The position numbers and the translations under genes were made by a program. From contig CAKRJM010000066.1 of assembly GCA_934351765.1 (NCBI GenBank), positions 1 through 10,330 of the forward strand: a DNA stretch of 10,330 bases, in the 5' to 3' direction. Position 1 is the stretch's first letter. Every line of letters starts with the position of its first letter. Source of the stretch: an uncultured Lachnospiraceae bacterium (GTDB lineage Bacteria; Bacillota; Clostridia; Lachnospirales; Lachnospiraceae). The notes beneath the pieces were generated by a model that saw only the letters and a list, made by a program, of their open reading frames with translations, ran no database searches and was not told the DNA's origin. This document shows positions 1 to 4,183 of the stretch, piece after piece.

Positions 1-1224
1 TCAAGACTGTCCGAATTAGATGCAGTGGATCTGAGCGGAAATGCAGATTTGACAAATCTGAGTAATCTGAAAAATCTGGCCGGCAGTCTGTACCGCCTTA
101 ATGTCAGCCAGACCGGTGTTTCGGATTTCAGTCCCTTATCGGACTGTACATCCCTGGAATATTTGACGGTAAATGAACTGGGGCTGGGAAGTCTGGAAAA
201 TCTGGTCGGTGCGGTACCGTCTCTGATTGATCTGGAGGCGGAACAAAATGAGATCACGGATCTGTCTCCGCTCTATGCGCTGCCGGGGCTTCGGGGACTT
301 GATGTCTCCGGAAATCAGATCACGGATCTTGCTCCGTTATCCGGAATGGAAGAGCTGGTGAACCTGGAGGCAGATGATAATCAGATCACATCCCTGGAAG
401 CACTGGCGTCCTGTAAATCGCTTCAGACGATCAGCGTAAGCCGAAATCAGCTGGAAACCCTTTCCGGTCTGGAACAGGCACTGCGTCTGACCAGTCTGAA
501 AGCAGATGAGAATAAAATTTTCGAATTGAACGGAATTGAAAACTGTACGCTTTTGAATACGGTTTCCATCGATGGCAATGCGGTCGCTGATCTGTCGGTG
601 CTGGCAAAAAGCCGGGAAAAGCTGACGTATCTTTCCTTCCGAGATAATCAGGTGACAGATCTTTCGCCACTGACCGATATGAGTTCACTGAAGAAACTGA
701 AATTTGACCGGAATTATGTGGAGGATCTTTCTCCCCTGAAAACGGCGACAGCTCTGGAACTGATTTCGGCGGATGGAAACGGAATTTCTTCGATTGAGGC
801 GATTTGTGACTCCAGGCATCTTCGTGATATGAGCTTTGCTGATAACCAGATCACAGATATGCAGCCGCTGGTGGATCTGGGGATTCAGGTGGAACGGGAT
901 TTTGATGTGGTGGATCTGAGCGGAAATCAGATCTCTGAATTAAAGCTCCCCGGAACCCAAAAAGTCGAATATCTGAATCTCTGCGGAAATCCGCTGACTT
1001 CTTTTGCTGCTTCCTCCTCAAAGCGAGGATGGGAAATCTACTTTGATTATGCAGCCGGGGCCGATATGGAAAGCCTGGAGAAGCTGTTTACATTTTATAA
1101 CGTGGTTGATTGTCCTCTTGATGAACAGGTAATGTGGGAGAAAACACTGAGCGGGATACGATTTATGACTGCGGAAGAGGCGAAAGCCGACATGGAAAAC
1201 TGGAAGGTAAGCTCCGGATTTTAA
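1..1224 (+). CDS. Leucine-rich-repeat protein, 5' end outside window
   Basis: The frame is open from base 1 and the first codons (S-R-L-S-E-L-D-A) already read as part of a repeat, so the true start lies upstream; the GTG at 25 is unlikely to be the start. About 13 repeats of roughly 22 residues follow the SDS22/internalin-type pattern (L..L.L..N.ITDLSPL), for example at 244-330 and 640-740. Such repeats form a curved solenoid used for protein binding. After the last repeat (near 1000) about 70 residues form a non-repeat C-terminal extension with an aromatic, acidic stretch that I do not recognise. There is no LPXTG sorting motif and no C-terminal membrane segment, so any anchoring or catalytic domain must be in the missing N-terminal part. 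The binding partner cannot be inferred. The gene precedes a YbaK-like gene in the same direction with a 43-nt gap. Confidence 0.9.
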   Translation, partial: SRLSELDAVDLSGNADLTNLSNLKNLAGSLYRLNVSQTGVSDFSPLSDCTSLEYLTVNELGLGSLENLVGAVPSLIDLEAEQNEITDLSPLYALPGLRGLDVSGNQITDLAPLSGMEELVNLEADDNQITSLEALASCKSLQTISVSRNQLETLSGLEQALRLTSLKADENKIFELNGIENCTLLNTVSIDGNAVADLSVLAKSREKLTYLSFRDNQVTDLSPLTDMSSLKKLKFDRNYVEDLSPLKTATALELISADGNGISSIEAICDSRHLRDMSFADNQITDMQPLVDLGIQVERDFDVVDLSGNQISELKLPGTQKVEYLNLCGNPLTSFAASSSKRGWEIYFDYAAGADMESLEKLFTFYNVVDCPLDEQVMWEKTLSGIRFMTAEEAKADMENWKVSSGF

Positions 1225-1242
1225 CGAGAAATCGTGGAGCTT
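1209..1242 (+). repeat. Hairpin spanning the LRR gene stop codon
   Basis: AAGCTCC (1209-1215) pairs perfectly with GGAGCTT (1236-1242). Inside it, GATTT (1217-1221) pairs with AAATC (1229-1233). The TAA stop of the LRR gene (1222-1224) lies in the apical loop. Only TTT follows the stem, so this is at best a weak terminator or attenuator between the LRR gene and the YbaK-like gene. The pairing is directly visible; any function is inferred. Confidence 0.4.
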
Positions 1243-1267
1243 TCGGTGATAATGGAGGAACTGTATT

Positions 1268-1738
1268 ATGTCACAGAAACGAGCAGAAGAATATCTGGAG
1301 AAAAAAGGCTTTTTGGATCATGTGATCCGCCTGGAGCATTCGACGGCGACGGTGGCCATGGCAGCGGAAGCGCTGGGGGTGGAACCGGGAATGATTGCCA
1401 AGACCATGTCCTTTCTCCAGGATGATCAGCCGGTGCTGATCTTAACCGAGGGAACGGCAAAGGTAGACAACCGGAAATATAAAGCTGCCTTTCATGTAAA
1501 AGCGAAGATGATCCCCTTTGATGAGGTGGAAACCTGGATCGGCCATGCGCCGGGAGGCGTCTGCCCCTTTGGAGTCCGGGAGGGAGTCCGGGTGTATCTG
1601 GACGAAAGCCTGAAACAGTTTACGACCGTTTATCCGGCAGCCGGCGATGACCACAGCGCAGTGAAGCTGACGATTTCGGAGCTGGAGGAAGCCGCCGGGG
1701 CGATGGGCTGGGTAGATGTGTGCAGGGAGACCGTGTAG
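1268..1738 (+). CDS. YbaK/EbsC family aminoacyl-tRNA deacylase-like protein
   Basis: A 156-residue protein with the YbaK/ProX fold features. It has the segment AKTMSF, whose Lys45 matches the essential Lys46 of Haemophilus YbaK, the GHAPGGVCPFG loop (92-102) corresponding to the family's G...GG..P.G loop, and a VYLDESL strand followed by a VYPAAGDD turn. Characterised family members hydrolyse mischarged tRNA in trans, classically Cys-tRNA(Pro), to prevent mistranslation in the cytoplasm. The length is normal and the protein is a free-standing domain not fused to prolyl-tRNA synthetase. The start is fixed by GGAGGA at 1254-1259, 8 nt upstream of the ATG. Substrate choice within the family varies (Cys, Ala or other), so the specific tRNA is not assigned. 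No own promoter is evident; it may be read from the LRR gene. Confidence 0.9.
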   Translation: MSQKRAEEYLEKKGFLDHVIRLEHSTATVAMAAEALGVEPGMIAKTMSFLQDDQPVLILTEGTAKVDNRKYKAAFHVKAKMIPFDEVETWIGHAPGGVCPFGVREGVRVYLDESLKQFTTVYPAAGDDHSAVKLTISELEEAAGAMGWVDVCRETV

Positions 1739-1757
1739 AGGGGAATCCTGCCGGGAC

Positions 1758-1786
1758 TTGCAAAAAGCGCCGGAACGCTGTATGAT
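1758..1786 (+). promoter_or_regulatory. Sigma-A-type promoter for the DUF6465-like gene
   Basis: TTGCAA (1758-1763, 4/6 match to TTGACA) is followed by a 17-nt spacer and TATGAT (1781-1786, 5/6 match to TATAAT). The predicted transcription start near 1793 gives a leader of about 64 nt before the ATG at 1857. It may also serve the downstream hydrolase. Confidence 0.65.
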
Positions 1787-1802
1787 AGTGACTATAGCAG
1801 AG

Positions 1803-1833
1803 TTCTGCCGCGTGACTGGAAAGAGCGGCAGGA
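1803..1833 (+). repeat. 5'-leader hairpin upstream of the DUF6465-like gene
   Basis: TTCTGCCGC (1803-1811) pairs with GCGGCAGGA (1825-1833) as a 9-bp stem with one G-U pair and a 13-nt loop. It sits just downstream of the predicted transcription start and 9 nt before the SD (AGAGGAGA, 1843-1850). No T-tract follows, so it is not an intrinsic terminator. A role in mRNA stability or leader regulation is possible. It could instead mark the 3' end of the YbaK-like transcript. Confidence 0.5.
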
Positions 1834-1856
1834 AATGAAAAAAGAGGAGAATTATT

Positions 1857-2396
1857 ATGACAAGAAAGAAGACCTATACGAGAACAGCGGCCTCTGTAAA
1901 AGCAGCAGAGACAAAGAAAGCACCTGAAGTTCAGAAAGAAGCCGGGGCGGCAGAAGTAAAAACCGAGGCAGAAGAGGTAAAAGCGGAAGCTGCAGAACCG
2001 AAGAAGGAAGAAGTGAAGGCTGAGGAGACAGTAAAGGCCGAGGAGCTGGTTTCCAAGACCGCGGAAAAGGCAGCAGAGGCAGTTGCCATTGCCGCAGAGG
2101 CAGCCGGAAAGGCAGCAGAAGCAGCAGAAAAGACCGGGAAAAAGATCGCAGCGGCAGCAAAGAAGGCAGTAAAGAAGACTGCAGCGAAGAAGACAGAAGT
2201 AAAGACCGGAATTTCGGTTCAGTACATGGGCAAGGATGTTTCCGATAAGGAAATGATCGCGCTGGTAAAGAAAGACTGGACAGCGAAAAAAAATAAGATC
2301 GGTGACATTAAGAGCATGCAGCTGTATGTCAAGGTTGAGGAAAACAAGGTATATTATGTTATCAATGAGACTGAGACCGGAAGTGTTGATATTTAA
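1857..2396 (+). CDS. DUF6465-like protein with Lys/Ala/Glu-rich N-terminus
   Basis: A 179-residue protein in two parts. Residues 1-115 are low complexity: residues 20-95 are rich in Ala, Glu and Lys and predict as helix, then residues 95-113 become strongly basic (AAAKKAVKKTAAKK), resembling histone H1-like or phasin-type tails. Residues 116-179 form a compact domain (ISVQYMGKDVSDKEMIALVKKDW, with a later YVKVEENKVYYVIN strand pair) that I match from memory to DUF6465, found mainly in Lachnospiraceae and relatives; its function is unknown. There is no signal peptide or membrane segment, so a cytoplasmic location is likely. The start is supported by AGAGGAGA at 1843-1850. The stop lies 17 nt before the next gene, so co-transcription with the cell wall hydrolase is likely. 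Nucleic-acid binding by the basic tail is only an inference. Confidence 0.85.
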   Translation: MTRKKTYTRTAASVKAAETKKAPEVQKEAGAAEVKTEAEEVKAEAAEPKKEEVKAEETVKAEELVSKTAEKAAEAVAIAAEAAGKAAEAAEKTGKKIAAAAKKAVKKTAAKKTEVKTGISVQYMGKDVSDKEMIALVKKDWTAKKNKIGDIKSMQLYVKVEENKVYYVINETETGSVDI

Positions 2397-2413
2397 GGAC
2401 TGAGATTTATTAT

Positions 2414-3694
2414 ATGAAAAAACACAGAAGATGGATCGGTATTCTGGCACTTCTGCTGGCGGCCGCTCCGATGTCCGGAGCAATGGCAGCAGGAGATGAT
2501 CTGGAGGAACGTGCCAGTCAGGCAGAGTCTCAGGCGAAGAGCCTGGAAGAAGCCAGCGAACGGCTGGCGGGATATCTGAGTGATCTGGAAGCACAGCTTG
2601 ATGATCTGGATGCGGAACTGGAAGCACTGGCAGCTCAGAAGACAGAGCTGGAAACGCAGCTTGCGGGAACCGAACAGGAGCTGGAAGCGGCCAAAGAGAC
2701 GGAGAGTACCCAGTATGCGTCCATGAAAAAACGGATCCAGTATATGTATGAAAACCGGGATGGTGGGTTTGTCGGGCTGATTTTTTCAGAGGACAGCCTT
2801 TCGGGGATCTTAAACAAGGCAGAATATGCCGTGGAGATGGCGGACTACGACCGGAATATGCTGATGGCCTACAAGGCGACCAAGGAGCTGGTGGCGCAGA
2901 AGGAAAGTGATCTGCGTGCGGAGCAGACCAATCTGGATCAGAATATGGCGGATACGCAGGAAAAACAGAACGAGGTTCTGGCGGCCATCGCCGATACCGC
3001 AGATAAGATGGATCAGTGCAGCGGAGATCTGGAGGATACGAAGGGACAGCTGGCTCAGTATCGCTCGGAGCTTCAGAAACGGGAGCTGGAGGCGGAGGAT
3101 AAGCTGGCACAGATTGAGAACGGAAATCAGACGGCAGACAACCGCTCGGATTCTTCACAAAATGGAAGCCAGAATTCCGGAAACAGTTCGGCAGAGCCGT
3201 CCGGAGAGGCTCCTGCACCGACGCAGGCACCCACAGAAGCACCAACCCAGGCACCGACCAGTGCACCGACACAGGCTCCTGCACCAACGCAGGCACCCAC
3301 GGAAGCACCAACTCAGGCGCCGACGCAGTCCTCCGATGAGTTTGATTATTCGGCATACAGCGATCTGGAACTGATGGCAGCCATGATCTACCGGGAAGCT
3401 AACATGGAGCCCTGGGAAGGGAAGGTTGCTGTCGGAAATGTCATTATGAACCGGATCGCCAGCAGCCGGTATCCGAATACTATGCTTGGCGTGCTGTCCC
3501 AGAAGAGCCAGTTCAGCCCCTGGGGCTACCCCAAGTATCAGAATGCCCTGAAAAACGGTGTACCTTCGGAGTGTACCAGAGCAGCCCAGGTGGCCATGAG
3601 TGGATCTGAAAACTATATCGGCGATCTGCTCCATTTCCGGACGGTGCTTCCCGGCTATGACGGGATCATTATCGGAAGTCATGTGTTTTATTAA
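2414..3694 (+). CDS. Secreted cell wall hydrolase: PcsB/CwlO-like coiled coil plus SleB (Hydrolase_2) domain
   Basis: A 426-residue exported protein. Residues 1-25 are a signal peptide (basic MKKHRR, hydrophobic LALLLAAA, likely cleavage after AMA). Residues 28-236 are long coiled coils interrupted by a segment around 104-150 (KKRIQYMYEN, then F..L..SE.SL..ILN.AEY, then YDRNML), the pattern of the PcsB/CwlO N-terminal domain. Residues 237-310 are a Ser/Asn then Ala-Pro-Thr linker with APTQAPTEAPTQAP repeats. Residues 317-426 are a SleB-type domain with IYREANMEPWEGKVAVGNVIMNR; Glu328 is the expected catalytic acid. SleB-family enzymes are lytic transglycosylases cleaving peptidoglycan glycan strands, best known in spore germination but also used vegetatively in clostridia. 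PcsB/CwlO coiled coils are controlled by FtsEX, so similar control is plausible. The start rests on an AAGGA at 2395-2399, overlapping the upstream stop and rather far (14 nt) from the ATG. Confidence 0.9.
   Translation: MKKHRRWIGILALLLAAAPMSGAMAAGDDLEERASQAESQAKSLEEASERLAGYLSDLEAQLDDLDAELEALAAQKTELETQLAGTEQELEAAKETESTQYASMKKRIQYMYENRDGGFVGLIFSEDSLSGILNKAEYAVEMADYDRNMLMAYKATKELVAQKESDLRAEQTNLDQNMADTQEKQNEVLAAIADTADKMDQCSGDLEDTKGQLAQYRSELQKRELEAEDKLAQIENGNQTADNRSDSSQNGSQNSGNSSAEPSGEAPAPTQAPTEAPTQAPTSAPTQAPAPTQAPTEAPTQAPTQSSDEFDYSAYSDLELMAAMIYREANMEPWEGKVAVGNVIMNRIASSRYPNTMLGVLSQKSQFSPWGYPKYQNALKNGVPSECTRAAQVAMSGSENYIGDLLHFRTVLPGYDGIIIGSHVFY
3208..3318 (+). repeat. Two-copy in-frame repeat encoding the Ala-Pro-Thr-Gln linker
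   Basis: A 45-nt segment at 3208-3252 recurs at 3274-3318, offset by 66 nt (22 codons). I count three differences, all at third codon positions and synonymous. The repeat encodes the APAPTQAPTEAPTQAP part of the hydrolase linker, so it is most likely a segmental duplication that lengthened the linker. Confidence 0.85.
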
Positions 3695-3697
3695 AGG

Positions 3698-3741
3698 AAA
3701 GCAGTGTGCTATGCTCCGGTTCGGATCAGGCAGACTGCTTT
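3698..3741. repeat. Inverted repeat between the converging hydrolase and spoVAE genes
   Basis: AAAGCAGT (3698-3705) pairs with ACTGCTTT (3734-3741) around a 28-nt loop in the 76-nt gap between the convergent stop codons. It is the only place where a shared terminator could sit, but neither flank carries a clean T-tract. A further 7-bp inverted repeat, TCGGTTC/GAACCGA, lies at 3785-3808 inside the end of spoVAE, also without a T-tract. I see no convincing intrinsic terminator here. Confidence 0.3.
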
Positions 3742-3770
3742 ACCGGTTCACTAACGTGTTTAATCTGATT

Positions 3771-4127
3771 TTAATCTTTCATTTTCGGTTCAAAGAACAG
3801 AGAACCGAGATAACCGAAGATCAGCGCCCCGCTGATTCCTGCGGCACCGGCTCGAAACCCGCCCAGGAAGAGGCCGAGGGCGCCTTTTTCGTCAATGGCT
3901 TCCCTTACACCGCGAAACAGTGTATTTCCGAAGCCGAGAAGAGGAATCGAGGCGCCGGCGCCGGCCCAGTCGATAAAGGGCTGATAGAGCCCCAGAAATC
4001 CAAGAGCAGCTCCGGTACAGACAAGGAGCACCATAATGCGTCCGGGCATGAGCTTCGTATGATCCATGAGGATCTGAACCAGCGCACAGATCGAGCCGCC
4101 AATGAGAAATGCTTTAAAAAAATCCAT
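3771..4127 (-). CDS. spoVAE: Stage V sporulation protein AE
   Basis: A 118-residue integral membrane protein that closely follows SpoVAE from memory: MDFFKAFLIGG, then DHTKLMPGRIMVL, GFLGLYQPFIDWAGAGASIPL and GFGNTLFRG...DEKGALGLF, ending in a hydrophobic helix. SpoVA proteins sit in the spore inner membrane, form the channel that loads dipicolinic acid during sporulation and release it at germination, and are made in the forespore under sigma-G. I chose the ATG at 4127 because AAAGGTGG (complement of 4134-4141) lies 6 nt upstream; an in-frame ATG at 4148 has no SD. The usual partners spoVAC and spoVAD are not next to it: the upstream neighbour is the PBP gene, so this is a detached or additional copy. 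Its start codon lies in a terminator-like inverted repeat. Confidence 0.92.
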   Translation of the reverse strand: MDFFKAFLIGGSICALVQILMDHTKLMPGRIMVLLVCTGAALGFLGLYQPFIDWAGAGASIPLLGFGNTLFRGVREAIDEKGALGLFLGGFRAGAAGISGALIFGYLGSLFFEPKMKD

Positions 4128-4172
4128 AGTACACCACCTTTCTGTCATAAGAACAGTGTGTGCACTATGGAT
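4116..4172 (-). terminator. Terminator-like inverted repeat overlapping the spoVAE start codon
   Basis: Reading the minus strand, ATCCATAGT (4172-4164) pairs perfectly with ACTATGGAT (4130-4122). Three more pairs follow inside a single mismatch (4162-4160 with 4134-4132), and an inner CTGT/ACAG stem (4156-4153 with 4145-4142) follows. Seven T residues (4122-4116) run directly out of the 3' arm. This is the form of an intrinsic terminator for PBP transcripts, starting 11 nt after the PBP stop. The 3' arm contains the spoVAE ATG (4127-4125), the T-run is its Asp-Phe-Phe codons, and the SD lies in the internal loop. The loop is long, so efficiency may be modest. Confidence 0.5.
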
Positions 4173-4182
4173 CTTTTTATAC
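4154..4182 (-). promoter_or_regulatory. Weak candidate sigma-G promoter for spoVAE
   Basis: On the minus strand GTATA (4182-4178) fits the sigma-G -35 pattern GnATR. After a 17-nt spacer, CACACTG (4160-4154) fits the -10 pattern CAnnnTA at three of four defined positions. The predicted start near 4147 lies downstream of the 5' arm of the inverted repeat, so this transcript could not form the start-codon-sequestering stem. Forespore expression of spoVA genes is established in Bacillus; this particular site is inference. Confidence 0.3.
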
Positions 4183-4183
4183 G

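Noticed and set aside
25..27. GTG at 25 as the start of the LRR gene
   Set aside because: The frame is open upstream with repeat-like residues, and no SD is visible before it.
3208..3318. CRISPR-like or minisatellite repeat
   Set aside because: Only two copies, in frame in a Pro/Thr linker, with no spacers.
1620..3356. 578-codon open frame on the minus strand across the DUF6465-like and hydrolase genes
   Set aside because: The plus strand here is purine-rich Lys/Glu/Ala/Gln coding sequence, which removes stops from the antisense frame. The translation is Pro/Ser/Leu/Cys-rich, has no recognisable domain and crosses an intergenic promoter.
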